Shown here piece after piece: positions 54,279 through 62,192 of a stretch of DNA of 64,000 bases. Position 1 is the first letter of the stretch; each line of letters begins with the position of its first letter. The stretch is from NCBI GenBank assembly GCA_045654025.1, contig JAZOMO010000020.1, positions 18,369-82,368 on the forward strand, read 5' to 3'. The DNA comes from Scatosoma sp045654025. GTDB taxonomy: Bacteria; Bacillota; Clostridia; Christensenellales; Borkfalkiaceae. Made by a program: the position numbers and the translations under genes. The notes under the pieces were generated by a model that searched no databases, had not been told where the DNA came from, and worked only from the letters and a program-made list of their open reading frames with translations.

Positions 54279-54411
54279 GAAAAGAATTATTCTGTAAATG
54301 AAAAGGGAGAGATTTTTGAAAAGCGGAAACGCAACCGATTGCGCTGCCCAAATTAGCGGCGCTACGGCTGTCGATCATACCGTATTCCATTTGTACCGTT
54401 TCAAAAACCAT
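54271..54411 (-). CDS. 46-codon ORF upstream of carA, possible leader peptide
   Basis: Starts ATG 54411 with AGGAGA 5 nt upstream, 25 bp behind a consensus promoter, and ends at TGA 54273-54271 within the terminator stem. The product begins MVFETVQMEYGMIDSR and ends FHLQNNSFQG. It has one Arg and no run of a single amino acid, so it is not a classic amino-acid-starvation leader. It could be a leader peptide whose translation controls the terminator, or an independent small protein. I do not recognise the sequence. Confidence 0.65.
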   Translation of the reverse strand: MVFETVQMEYGMIDSRSAANLGSAIGCVSAFQKSLPFHLQNNSFQG

Positions 54412-54435
54412 ACCGTTCTCCTATTTATCTTGATG

Positions 54436-54464
54436 ATTATATCACTAAAAATTACGTTTGTCAA
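54436..54464 (-). promoter_or_regulatory. Promoter of the small ORF / car leader
   Basis: On the minus strand TTGACA (54464-54459), 17 bp, TATAAT (54441-54436). It is the only convincing promoter seen upstream of carA, about 500 bp before its start codon. Confidence 0.88.
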
Positions 54465-54493
54465 GAAATTGCAAAACATCTGCGATGATTTTT

Positions 54494-55654
54494 TTAAAAA
54501 TTTAATAATTTTCTGCAGCCTTTTGGAATCCAACCAGACGCCCCGTAATTCCCGTTTTGGAAATCCACGCAAACCTCTGCCTTCTCCCCTTGCAAAATTT
54601 CCGCGGCAGGTCCGTCTTCAATAAATAACTGCCGTCCGTCCGAAATAAGCAACAGCCTCCCCCTCTCCGACTGCACCCAAACCTGCATTTTATTCTTTCT
54701 AAGCGGCGAATCGACACCGCCGATACACGAAATCATCCCCTTGATTAAAGGAATATCCTCGCTGCCCGACAATAAAAAGTAAGCGTATGCGTTGCTGATA
54801 ACGTCCCACGCAAGCCGCTTTGAGGTAGCGCCAGCCACCTTTAACCGCAAGACGCTCTTCCTCTTTCCGTTGGAAAGCATCTTACCACACAGCTCGGTCA
54901 GGACGAAATTGAGCGCCTTTGCAAACTTCGTATACTCCACGTCGCGCGCCTGAATGGGGTTGTTTCCGGCAAGACCACTGGCTAAAAACATCACCCCGTC
55001 GTTTGGCGCAGGGGGAATTTCCAAAAGGTCAAAGCTATCCCGAAGCTCCGATTCCAAGCAGGTATGTAAACATTCGTAGGAAATCGCAACGTCCGTCGTC
55101 AAGAGGACCGTTCTTTTCGTCGCAGGACAGGTCGCATCTGTGAAGACCGAACCTGCCAGCGTACAAAGATAATCGTCTCCTAAATAAAATTGTACCGCAG
55201 CCGTGTGCGTAGGCGCATTAAGGTGAGAAAGGCCCCGCCGCTCCTTCGCCAAAATGCCCCTGGCGCAATCCTTAATTGAATCCAGCGCCAAGTCGTCGTC
55301 TGCCTTGACGGACACTTCTCCCACAAAAATCGGGCGCACCTCAAAGGCAGGAATAGACAGAAGGTCGCTGGCGTAATTGACACGCGCCACCGCACGATCG
55401 CGCGCACCGCGTTGCAAGACGTCTGCCCCACAGTTTGTGAGCACGACGGCGCGGACGGTATGTTTACCGCCGATATTTTTCGCGATTTTGACCGATCGAC
55501 CACCCAGTCGATTTTTTGCAGGCAAATAGACGGTCGTTGCGAAGGTTTCGCTGAATAATACGCCAGCCTCGGCGTTGCAAAAAAGCCGAAATCCCTTTGG
55601 CGAATCCAGCCCTCCTTCAATGACCTTGCCACCTCGAATTTCCAGCTTTCTCAT
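54494..55654 (-). CDS. Divergent ArgJ-like protein (ornithine acetyltransferase family)
   Basis: 386 residues. The overall layout follows ArgJ: an N-terminal beta-rich half with GVLFSETFATTVYLPAKN and AVVLTNCGADVLQRG, a central TVLLTTDVAIS that matches the ArgJ TTDxxIS motif, a PNDGVMFLASG segment where ArgJ has DTSTNDTV, and a C-terminal SVLRLKVAGATSKRLAWDVISNAY and GPAAEILQGEKAEVCVDFQNGNYGASGW. The autocleavage motif (MATML in ArgJ) is not conserved; it reads CPATKR, so the Thr nucleophile is uncertain. It overlaps the thioesterase gene by ATGA. The homology is made by eye and the enzyme activity is doubtful. Confidence 0.62.
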   Translation of the reverse strand: MRKLEIRGGKVIEGGLDSPKGFRLFCNAEAGVLFSETFATTVYLPAKNRLGGRSVKIAKNIGGKHTVRAVVLTNCGADVLQRGARDRAVARVNYASDLLSIPAFEVRPIFVGEVSVKADDDLALDSIKDCARGILAKERRGLSHLNAPTHTAAVQFYLGDDYLCTLAGSVFTDATCPATKRTVLLTTDVAISYECLHTCLESELRDSFDLLEIPPAPNDGVMFLASGLAGNNPIQARDVEYTKFAKALNFVLTELCGKMLSNGKRKSVLRLKVAGATSKRLAWDVISNAYAYFLLSGSEDIPLIKGMISCIGGVDSPLRKNKMQVWVQSERGRLLLISDGRQLFIEDGPAAEILQGEKAEVCVDFQNGNYGASGWIPKGCRKLLNF

Positions 55655-56394
55655 ACGAAACGAATCTCCGCCTGAACGACAATTTCCTGCTTGTCGTTGA
55701 TACCCTGCACGAGGTACGACTTTTCACCCACTTCCTTTCTGTAAAAGCGAAGGACGTCCCCCTCGTAGCATTGTTTGACGTAGGAAATCGCAAAATATTT
55801 CAGCGTCATAGTCTGTAATTCCGACAGCGTAAATACGTTAAAGCAATAATCAGCATACTTCGTATTATTCACGTGGAAATTATGGTCGTATTCGGAATTC
55901 GCAATTTTGATGGAAAAATTCGGTTCGCTATCTTCGATAGAGAAGGACGGGATTTTCCATTGTTGCACCTCGAGCGCCCTATCCGTATTATAGGTTGAAT
56001 AATCCTGCCCTTCAATGCGTTTTGACGGAGCAATTTTTCCGTTTACTAAGTCCAACAAGCACCAGCGGGAAGAAGCGTTTACCGCCACTTCGTCACCCAC
56101 GCACAGCTGGTATTCTCTTTGGAATACGACGTAGGACGGAGGCAACGGCCACGTGCGAACGGACACGTCTTTGTCGAACAGACGAACGGGTTTTATAAAT
56201 TCACAGCAGACGTTTGACACCACAAAAGCAAGCCCTCTCGGACAGACGTACTGATAGCCAAAACCAAGCTCGTCCGCGCTATAACACGCCGCCTCTTCAA
56301 GGTACGCCAAAAGCGTGGACGGTTTTAACTCGTCGCGAAAATCTACGTCGCAATAACGCACGTTAAAATTGTGTTTGTGTTGATACTTCTCCAT
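55651..56394 (-). CDS. Acyl-ACP thioesterase (FatA/FatB-like, double hot-dog)
   Basis: About 247 residues. Two hot-dog repeats: the first with NVRYCDVDFRDELKPSTLLAYLEEAACYSADELGFGY, the second with EYDHNFHVNNTKYADYCFNVF (Asn-His pair typical of the acyl-ACP thioesterase active site). Family members release free fatty acids from acyl-ACP. The frame opens at 56715, but ATG 56394 (MEKYQHKHNFNVRYCD) is correct because a consensus promoter lies immediately upstream; the transcript is predicted to be nearly leaderless. Co-transcribed with the ArgJ-like gene. Confidence 0.88.
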   Translation of the reverse strand: MEKYQHKHNFNVRYCDVDFRDELKPSTLLAYLEEAACYSADELGFGYQYVCPRGLAFVVSNVCCEFIKPVRLFDKDVSVRTWPLPPSYVVFQREYQLCVGDEVAVNASSRWCLLDLVNGKIAPSKRIEGQDYSTYNTDRALEVQQWKIPSFSIEDSEPNFSIKIANSEYDHNFHVNNTKYADYCFNVFTLSELQTMTLKYFAISYVKQCYEGDVLRFYRKEVGEKSYLVQGINDKQEIVVQAEIRFV

Positions 56395-56403
56395 AACAAT
56401 TGT

Positions 56404-56432
56404 AGTATAACATATTTTAGAGAAAATGTCAA
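56404..56432 (-). promoter_or_regulatory. Promoter of the thioesterase gene, near-leaderless
   Basis: On the minus strand TTGACA (56432-56427), 17 bp, TATACT (56409-56404). The predicted start point is only about 3 nt before ATG 56394. Confidence 0.82.
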
Positions 56433-56514
56433 CCTTTGTAGGCTGTATACCCTTAAAAAGGGTAGATTTTTGCAGAAAATTCCCATTTTTACATGATATA
56501 TTTCGTTTATAACA

Positions 56515-56543
56515 TTGACAGACATTCGTATTTATGATAAAAT
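56515..56543 (+). promoter_or_regulatory. Promoter of the PadR/coiled-coil gene
   Basis: TTGACA (56515-56520), 17 bp, TAAAAT (56538-56543), followed by a leader of about 60 nt with AAAGGAGA before ATG 56611. Confidence 0.85.
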
Positions 56544-56610
56544 AAATGTGTAGCAGAATAATTTCAGCACGAAATGAGTATTTCGTCTGACACAACACAA
56601 AGGAGAAGCT

Positions 56611-59121
56611 ATGGAAAAAACGGACGTTCGCGAACCCGAACTTATGGACGAAAACGCTATCACCGGTGGCGAGGAGCAACTGGTTGGAATCAGCGCTGAC
56701 CTCATCCGCGGGCATATCAATACTATCATTTTACGCACCCTCTACGACGAGGACAAATACGGTTATGATATCATGGATGAAATCGAACGCAAAAGCGGAG
56801 GACTTTATAAATTAAAGCCCCCCACTCTTTACAGCGCATTAAAACGGTTGGAGTCCTTGGGCTACGTCACTTCCTACGAGGGTGAATTTTCCAACGGCGG
56901 CAGAAGAAAGTGGTTACATCTGACCGAGCAAGGCCGTGAGGTCGCAAAACGAAACCTCTCTGAATGGGAGTTTTCCAGAACGATTATCGACAGCTTAATC
57001 TCCGACGGCGGCGACCACTACGATTTCTCCTTTATCGCCGAAAAACAGACCGAATTAGAGGAATTAAAGCGTTCCTTGGCGACGCGTGAAACGGCAATTG
57101 AGGCGGAAAAATCTGCCCTTGCGGCGCTGAAAAATGAACTGCAAAGGGAGCGTTCTCTACTCGCTACGCAAAACGCCGACCTCTCCTCTAAAAGGAACGA
57201 CCTCGGCGAGTTTAACGAGAAAATTCAAGCGCAGAAGGAAGAGCTTGCCGCGCAAGCCTTGGCTCTGTCCGAAAAGGAAGGCGAATTAGAGGCAAAGGAA
57301 CTTGCCCTGCAGGAAAAGCAGGCTCAGTTGCAGGAGGCGCAAGAAACCATCCGTTCGCTGGAAGAAGCATTGAATAACGCAAACAAACAAGCGGAAGAAT
57401 ATCTCTCTGCCGTAAACACGCAAGCAGAGGAACTGAAAGAAACGGAGTCCGCACTCCTCTCCCTGCAACAGGAATATTCGGCTATGCGTTTGGAACTGCT
57501 GACCCTGCGTCAAAGCCAGACGACCAACACGGCGCAACTTGACCAAATTGAAACCTTGCAAACGCAGTTGCAGGAAAAAGAAAATCGCCTCGTTGCCCTT
57601 GAAAAATCCCTGCAACTCAAAGAAGACGACCTTGAAAAGCGGGAAACCGCTCTTGCCAGCGCACAAATAGAATTGTCCGAGAAGAACGCAGCTTCGTACG
57701 AGCTTCTCTCGAAGATTTCTTCTGACCAGCTTCGCCTCGACAACGATCGCGCTGAGTTTGAAAAGAGCAAGCTTGATGCCACCACCGCCAACAATGAAAA
57801 AACGGCGGAATTAATGGCGCAAATAGACCTTCTTCGCGATGAGAGAGATGCTTTCGCCGAAAAAGCAGACGCTTTAGAGGCGCAAAAGAATCGTTTGGAG
57901 ACGGAAAAAGCAGAAATTGAGGCTTTTGCGGCGGAAATCGAACGCAAGGAACGAGAGTTGAACGAAAAATTACACTCCTTCAACCTCGACGAAAACCGCA
58001 CCATCGCTGATAGAGAACAGTTTGCTAAAGAACAGCTTTCGCTCGCTGAGCAGCAGGAACAGCTGAAACGCCTGAGCGAACAGTTGCGATATGAACAAGA
58101 GCTGATGAAGCAACGACAGGCAGAATTAACCACTCGCTTGGAACTGTTTAACCAACAACAGCTTGATTATCTTGCCAAAAAGCAGGCGTTAACCTTGCAG
58201 CAATTTGAAAACGAAGACAAATACGCAACACACGCCGCGCAGGTAAAACATCTGAACGATACAATGATGGCGTTTGAAGCGGAAAAAAGCTCGTTTGCGG
58301 CTGAAAAGACCGCTTTTGAAGACGAAAAGAAGGCCTTCGAGGCAGAAAAAACGCAATTCCGTGAGGAGAAACGCCGCGCGGCTGAATCCAACCGCGTGTT
58401 CGTCGACTCCCTCAACGCCAAAGAAGACGCCTTCCGCCGCGAAGAGGCAAGACTGCAAGCCTTGGGCGCAGAGCTGGAACGCCGCGCCGCGGAGTTGAAT
58501 GCACAACCGAGAACCCCTGCCCATTCGCCCGCGATGCCTACTTACGAAACACCGTATTACGTAAGCGGCAATCCTGCGGCAGATGAATTGTACAAGAGAG
58601 CAGAACGAGATGGGATTCGTTTAAACAGCAGAACCGCCCCTGTGCGCACCCCTGCCGCGGCATACGCAAAACCCGCGAAACCCGCACCCACCTTTAACAA
58701 AGGCGCAACCATCTTCAAGTCGGCACTGCTTACCTTCTGCCTTCTTGCAATAGAGTGCATCATCGTATACTTTATGAAGGATACGCTTGGCGTCCCCTTC
58801 TACTACCCGTTAATCCCGATGGCGGCAGGGCTCGTATTTTTTGCAACCTGCTCTATCCTCTATGCAAGCGGATATCAATCGAATGCAAGGTTGAACAAGA
58901 AATCGGGAGGCTCTATCTTTAGCGCCGTTATCCTATTCTTCGTAGGCGTTATTACTGCCTCTATGGTTGCGGTTTATTGCCGTGCTCCCTTGGGCGACCC
59001 GATGATTTTGCTCTCCTACATCCTCCTGCCTGCAATCTTCCTGACCAACCTCATTCTTTACCCTATCTTCTATCACTTCTTTGCTATTTCCAACAAGAAC
59101 AAAGAAGAGAATGAAGAATAA
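56611..59121 (+). CDS. Membrane-anchored PadR-domain coiled-coil protein
   Basis: 836 residues, about six times a normal PadR regulator. Residues 31-115 are a PadR winged helix (GHINTIILRTLYDEDKYGYDIMDEIE, PPTLYSALKRLESLGYV, GGRRKWLHLTEQGRE). Residues about 141-635 are a long Glu/Lys/Gln/Ala-rich coiled coil. A Pro/Ala linker (about 635-698) leads to four hydrophobic helices (about 699-722, 730-754, 766-788, 798-826) and a short acidic tail. It should be a DNA-binding protein tethered to the membrane by a rod some tens of nanometres long. AGGAG precedes the ATG. It diverges from the thioesterase/ArgJ-like genes and is convergent with the Lrp gene. Function unknown; nucleoid-membrane tether or membrane-stress regulator are possibilities. 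Confidence 0.9.
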   Translation: MEKTDVREPELMDENAITGGEEQLVGISADLIRGHINTIILRTLYDEDKYGYDIMDEIERKSGGLYKLKPPTLYSALKRLESLGYVTSYEGEFSNGGRRKWLHLTEQGREVAKRNLSEWEFSRTIIDSLISDGGDHYDFSFIAEKQTELEELKRSLATRETAIEAEKSALAALKNELQRERSLLATQNADLSSKRNDLGEFNEKIQAQKEELAAQALALSEKEGELEAKELALQEKQAQLQEAQETIRSLEEALNNANKQAEEYLSAVNTQAEELKETESALLSLQQEYSAMRLELLTLRQSQTTNTAQLDQIETLQTQLQEKENRLVALEKSLQLKEDDLEKRETALASAQIELSEKNAASYELLSKISSDQLRLDNDRAEFEKSKLDATTANNEKTAELMAQIDLLRDERDAFAEKADALEAQKNRLETEKAEIEAFAAEIERKERELNEKLHSFNLDENRTIADREQFAKEQLSLAEQQEQLKRLSEQLRYEQELMKQRQAELTTRLELFNQQQLDYLAKKQALTLQQFENEDKYATHAAQVKHLNDTMMAFEAEKSSFAAEKTAFEDEKKAFEAEKTQFREEKRRAAESNRVFVDSLNAKEDAFRREEARLQALGAELERRAAELNAQPRTPAHSPAMPTYETPYYVSGNPAADELYKRAERDGIRLNSRTAPVRTPAAAYAKPAKPAPTFNKGATIFKSALLTFCLLAIECIIVYFMKDTLGVPFYYPLIPMAAGLVFFATCSILYASGYQSNARLNKKSGGSIFSAVILFFVGVITASMVAVYCRAPLGDPMILLSYILLPAIFLTNLILYPIFYHFFAISNKNKEENEE

Positions 59122-59133
59122 AGTTGCAACAAA

Positions 59134-59171
59134 AAAAGAGCTTGTCGGATAAAACTCCCGCAAGCTCTTTT
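59134..59171. terminator. Bidirectional terminator
   Basis: Stem AAAAGAGCTTG/CAAGCTCTTTT (59134-59144 with 59161-59171) with flanking A and T tracts, between the convergent PadR-type and Lrp genes. Confidence 0.85.
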
Positions 59172-59183
59172 ATGTAGTTTGAA

Positions 59184-59657
59184 TTATTTTTCTTTAGGCA
59201 AAACGTCGCGATGCTCTACGGGAGTAGAGAAAACAATCTGCGTCTTCGTCCTCCCAAAGTGTTGCAATTCGTTGATGAATTTATCCAGCGCCGACGTACT
59301 GCCGAACAGCACCTCAATCAGCATCGAATACTCACCCGTGACACAACTGCATTGCACCACGTTTTCGCACGATTGAATATACGGGTAAAAATCCTTCTTT
59401 TGGATAGGCTCTAATTCCAGGCTGATAAAGGCCTTTATATCCAAATCAAACTTTGCAGGATTGATTTTTGTGAAATAGCCTTGGATATACCCTGCGCGCT
59501 CCAGCTTTTCGATTCTTGCAGACACCGCTGTGGAGGAAAGATAGGTATGCTCCGCCAAGCTCTTCAAAGAAATGCGGGCATCGTCCTTCATCAGCGATAA
59601 AATTTGCCTATCGATATCGTCCATATTGAAACGATTTTGTACGTCAACTTTTTTCAT
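59184..59657 (-). CDS. Lrp/AsnC family transcriptional regulator
   Basis: About 157 residues: an N-terminal helix-turn-helix (MDDIDRQILSLMKDDARISLKSLAEHTYLSSTAVSARIEKLERAGYI) and a C-terminal RAM (ligand-binding, oligomerisation) domain with VVQCSCVTGEYSMLIEVLF. ATG 59657 is preferred over 59663 for its spacing from AAGGAAGG. It has its own consensus promoter. Likely senses an amino acid; targets unknown. Confidence 0.92.
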   Translation of the reverse strand: MKKVDVQNRFNMDDIDRQILSLMKDDARISLKSLAEHTYLSSTAVSARIEKLERAGYIQGYFTKINPAKFDLDIKAFISLELEPIQKKDFYPYIQSCENVVQCSCVTGEYSMLIEVLFGSTSALDKFINELQHFGRTKTQIVFSTPVEHRDVLPKEK

Positions 59658-59679
59658 AATCATTTCCTTCCTTTTCGTT

Positions 59680-59708
59680 ATTATAGCCCTTTTCTATAGA
59701 AATGTCAA
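59680..59708 (-). promoter_or_regulatory. Promoter of the Lrp gene
   Basis: On the minus strand TTGACA (59708-59703), 17 bp, TATAAT (59685-59680). Confidence 0.88.
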
Positions 59709-59766
59709 GAGGATAAAAGAAACTATTACTTTTTTTATTTTCTTTTAAAAAAGACAACGAAAACCA

Positions 59767-59795
59767 TTGACGAACGGCAATTCTTTTGTTATAAT
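59767..59795 (+). promoter_or_regulatory. tRNA-Val promoter
   Basis: TTGACG (59767-59772), 17 bp, TATAAT (59790-59795), 29 bp before the mature tRNA. Confidence 0.85.
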
Positions 59796-59824
59796 AAACA
59801 AGCTGCAATAAACAACTTCATTTT

Positions 59825-59901
<77 letters not shown>

Positions 59902-59904
59902 GAA

Positions 59905-59940
59905 ACAACCCAAGTTGAATCGTCAACTTGGGTTGTTTAT
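59905..59940 (+). terminator. tRNA-Val terminator
   Basis: Perfect 14-bp stem ACAACCCAAGTTGA/TCAACTTGGGTTGT, loop ATCG, then TTATTC. Confidence 0.85.
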
Positions 59941-59996
59941 TCAAACCGAAGATTTGGTATGTTATTGCCGCAGGCGTATGTAACCACAGAATGAAA

Positions 59997-60022
59997 AACG
60001 AGCCGATTTCTTTCGGCTCGTT
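59997..60022. terminator. Bidirectional terminator downstream of the mgtC-like gene
   Basis: Stem AACGAGCCGA/TCGGCTCGTT with a 6-nt loop; T-rich on the + side (TTCTTTTTT) and TTTTTCAT on the - side. The mgtC-like gene ends 18 bp away. Confidence 0.85.
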
Positions 60023-60039
60023 TCTTTTTTAATTATTGA

Positions 60040-60714
60040 TTAATTATCGTCTTCACGCTCTAAGGTGTAGATGAACGGATGCTTTTCGATAATCTCGTTC
60101 AACTGCGAAGAAGAATATTCAATGTCGGTATACAGCTTCGCGTGATAAACGAGTTTATCCCCCTCACGGTCAATGACCAAGCTGTTATAACGATCCGTTT
60201 CGAAGAGCTGCTTAATCTGTTCACGCTCATCCGTGCGCTGTTCGAATACGATGCGAACGATATAATGTTTCTTATGCTTAAACACTTTCCAGTTGCGATG
60301 GAACAGCCACTGGAAGAAGATGAGCATAGCGGTCGCGCCGATTGCAAGCAACCACATACCGCCGCCGCAAGCCATACCGATACCAGCCGTCGTCCAAACA
60401 CCCGCCGCCGTCGTCAAGCCGTGTACCGCATTTTTACGGTATACGATCATGCCTGCGCCAAGGAAACCTACGCCGGCAACGATCTGCGCCGCAAGACGAG
60501 CAGGGTCCGCCTTAGAGCCTTCAAAGCCATAAACGGAAATCAACATCATGAGCGCCGCGCCAAAGCACACGACGGTATGGGTACGCAAACCCGCTTCCTT
60601 TGCCCTGGACTTTCTTTCCAGACCGATTGCACCACCCAAAATCGCCGCAAGCAATAAACTAAGCAAAAATCTTAATTCTTCTAATTCAACACACGACTTC
60701 AACCATTCCCACAC
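60040..60714 (-). CDS. MgtC/SapB family membrane protein
   Basis: 224 residues. The N-terminal membrane domain has the MgtC signature (LLLAAILGGAIGLERKSRAKEAGLRTHTVVCFGAALMMLIS, IVAGVGFLGAGMIVYRKNAVHGLTTAAGVWTTAGIGMACGGG) and the C-terminal about 80 residues form the usual ACT-like cytoplasmic domain. Starts at GTG 60714 with GGAGG upstream. Roles in the family range from Mg2+ homeostasis to F-ATPase inhibition; the exact role here is open. No Mg2+ riboswitch was recognised in the short leader. Confidence 0.92.
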   Translation of the reverse strand: MWEWLKSCVELEELRFLLSLLLAAILGGAIGLERKSRAKEAGLRTHTVVCFGAALMMLISVYGFEGSKADPARLAAQIVAGVGFLGAGMIVYRKNAVHGLTTAAGVWTTAGIGMACGGGMWLLAIGATAMLIFFQWLFHRNWKVFKHKKHYIVRIVFEQRTDEREQIKQLFETDRYNSLVIDREGDKLVYHAKLYTDIEYSSSQLNEIIEKHPFIYTLEREDDN

Positions 60715-60746
60715 GGTTTATCGCCTCCACATAATTATTTTAAGCT

Positions 60747-60775
60747 ATTATACAATATATTTTTTATTCTGTCAA
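60747..60775 (-). promoter_or_regulatory. Promoter of the mgtC-like gene
   Basis: On the minus strand TTGACA (60775-60770), 17 bp, TATAAT (60752-60747), 33 bp before the GTG. Confidence 0.9.
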
Positions 60776-60889
60776 TACGGATTTTGCAAAAAAGCGCCTT
60801 TTTATTTTTTTTCTAGGATAAAAATCAGCAATTTCGTAAAAAGGTAGTTGTGAGTGGGTATTTTTTTGTTTTCTTTTTGCAATCGTTTG

Positions 60890-60898
60890 TGGTATAAT
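60890..60898 (+). promoter_or_regulatory. Extended -10 promoter of mnmA
   Basis: TGGTATAAT with TATAAT at 60893-60898; the TGN extension compensates for a poor -35 box. The predicted leader is about 80 nt and contains a possible GGCGA/TCGCC hairpin (about 60937-60961). Confidence 0.65.
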
Positions 60899-60985
60899 GT
60901 CTTAGAATGATGAAATAACTTTGACGAATTTCGCAGGCGATTGCCCTATTTTTGCTCGCCACGCAGTTCGCCAAGCGAGGTGTGT

Positions 60986-62065
60986 ATGTCTAAAACGGTT
61001 GTAATCGGTATGAGCGGTGGCGTCGATAGCTCGGTTGCCGCCCTCTTATTAAAAGAGCAAGGCTATAACGTCATAGGCTTATATATGCTCAACTGGGAAG
61101 AGAACGACGAAAATGGTTGCTGTACCGCCGAAGATGACTTCGCGGACGTACGCCGAGTCTGTTCCGTCCTCGATATCCCCTACTATACCGTCAATTTCGC
61201 AAAGGAATATATGGACCGAGTGTTCTCCTACTTCCTTGCAGAATACGCCGCAGGGCGCACGCCGAATCCCGACGTGCTCTGTAACCGCGAAATCAAGTTT
61301 GGCCCCTTCCTTGAAGAGGCGAAACGCTTGGGCGCAGACTATATCGCTACGGGGCATTATTGCAAAATTACCCACGAGGACGGCGTGCATCTGTTGCAGA
61401 AGGCGCGCGACCAAAACAAAGACCAGACCTATTTCTTGAATCAGCTTTCGCAGGAACAGCTGAAAGACGTCCTCTTCCCCCTGCAGGACATGGAGAAGTC
61501 GGAAATTCGTAGAATCGCCCTCGAAAACGGACTTGCGACCGCAAAAAAGAAGGACAGCACGGGGATTTGCTTTATCGGTGAAAGGAACTTTAAGCAGTTT
61601 TTAAGCAACTATTTGCCTGCCTGCCCTGGCAAGATCTTAGACCTTTCCGGGAAGGAAGTCGGCGAGCACGCTGGACTGATGTATTATACCCTTGGACAAC
61701 GCAGAGGCTTGGACCTTGGCGGTATGAAAGGGGAACAAGGGCGCTGGTTTGTCGTTAAAAAGGACCTAAAAAACAACGTCTTGTACGTTTCTCACGGCGA
61801 TGAAAGCCCCCTCTATTCGAAATCGTGTGAGGTGAGCGGCTTTAACTGGATTCCGCAAAAGCCCACCACGAAGGATTTTCCCTGCACGGCAAAGTTCCGC
61901 TATCGTCAGGACGAACAAGCCGTTCACGTGCATATCAACGACGACGATACCGTACACATTGACTTTGTCGAACCGCAACGCGCGGTCACTGAAGGACAAT
62001 ACGCAGTATTGTACGACGGAGAAAACTGCCTCGGCGGCGGCGTGATTACATCGGCTGAATATTAA
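60986..62065 (+). CDS. mnmA: tRNA-specific 2-thiouridylase MnmA
   Basis: Installs 2-thiouridine at wobble U34 of tRNA Lys, Glu and Gln. About 359 residues. PP-loop VVIGMSGGVDSSVAALLL at the N-terminus, catalytic Cys in NPDVLCNREIKFGPF and STGICFIGERNF, and HYTLGQRRGL-like YYTLGQRRGLDLGG. The frame opens at 60941, but ATG 60986 with GAGGTG upstream is the canonical start. It needs a cysteine desulfurase; the only one in the window is the ThiI partner at 47017-48159. Confidence 0.95.
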   Translation: MSKTVVIGMSGGVDSSVAALLLKEQGYNVIGLYMLNWEENDENGCCTAEDDFADVRRVCSVLDIPYYTVNFAKEYMDRVFSYFLAEYAAGRTPNPDVLCNREIKFGPFLEEAKRLGADYIATGHYCKITHEDGVHLLQKARDQNKDQTYFLNQLSQEQLKDVLFPLQDMEKSEIRRIALENGLATAKKKDSTGICFIGERNFKQFLSNYLPACPGKILDLSGKEVGEHAGLMYYTLGQRRGLDLGGMKGEQGRWFVVKKDLKNNVLYVSHGDESPLYSKSCEVSGFNWIPQKPTTKDFPCTAKFRYRQDEQAVHVHINDDDTVHIDFVEPQRAVTEGQYAVLYDGENCLGGGVITSAEY

Positions 62066-62069
62066 ACTT

Positions 62070-62127
62070 TAGCCTAACGAGAGTCAAACTCGTTAGGCTA
62101 GGCGCTTTGACCAAAGGAAAGAGCGCC
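62070..62127 (+). terminator. Tandem hairpins after mnmA
   Basis: A perfect 12-bp stem TAGCCTAACGAG/CTCGTTAGGCTA (62070-62081 with 62089-62100) is followed immediately by GGCGCT/AGCGCC (62101-62106 with 62122-62127). No long T-tract follows, so termination efficiency is unclear. Confidence 0.6.
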
Positions 62128-62161
62128 TACCTTATTTATTCTATTACATAAACCGTATTTA

Positions 62162-62179
62162 CTTTACAAAAAAGTAAAG
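62162..62179. repeat. Small inverted repeat ahead of the MFS transporter gene
   Basis: CTTTAC-AAAAAA-GTAAAG ends 13 bp before ATG 62193, in a region with no visible Shine-Dalgarno. It could be an operator or an RNA hairpin affecting initiation. Confidence 0.4.
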
Positions 62180-62192
62180 CAAAAACAAGATT

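Noticed and set aside
53937..54464. PyrR-binding site or T-box in the carA leader
   Set aside because: I looked for the PyrR anti-antiterminator consensus and for T-box sequence and found neither; the leader logic appears different.
54225..54470. ARG box near carA
   Set aside because: Only poor partial matches to the TGAATWWWWATTCA-type operator were found, not enough to call ArgR control.
54126..54624. Two short + strand open frames (54126-54356, 54298-54624)
   Set aside because: They run through the inverted-repeat element, the attenuator and the end of the ArgJ-like gene; no ribosome binding site fits and the minus strand explains the region better.
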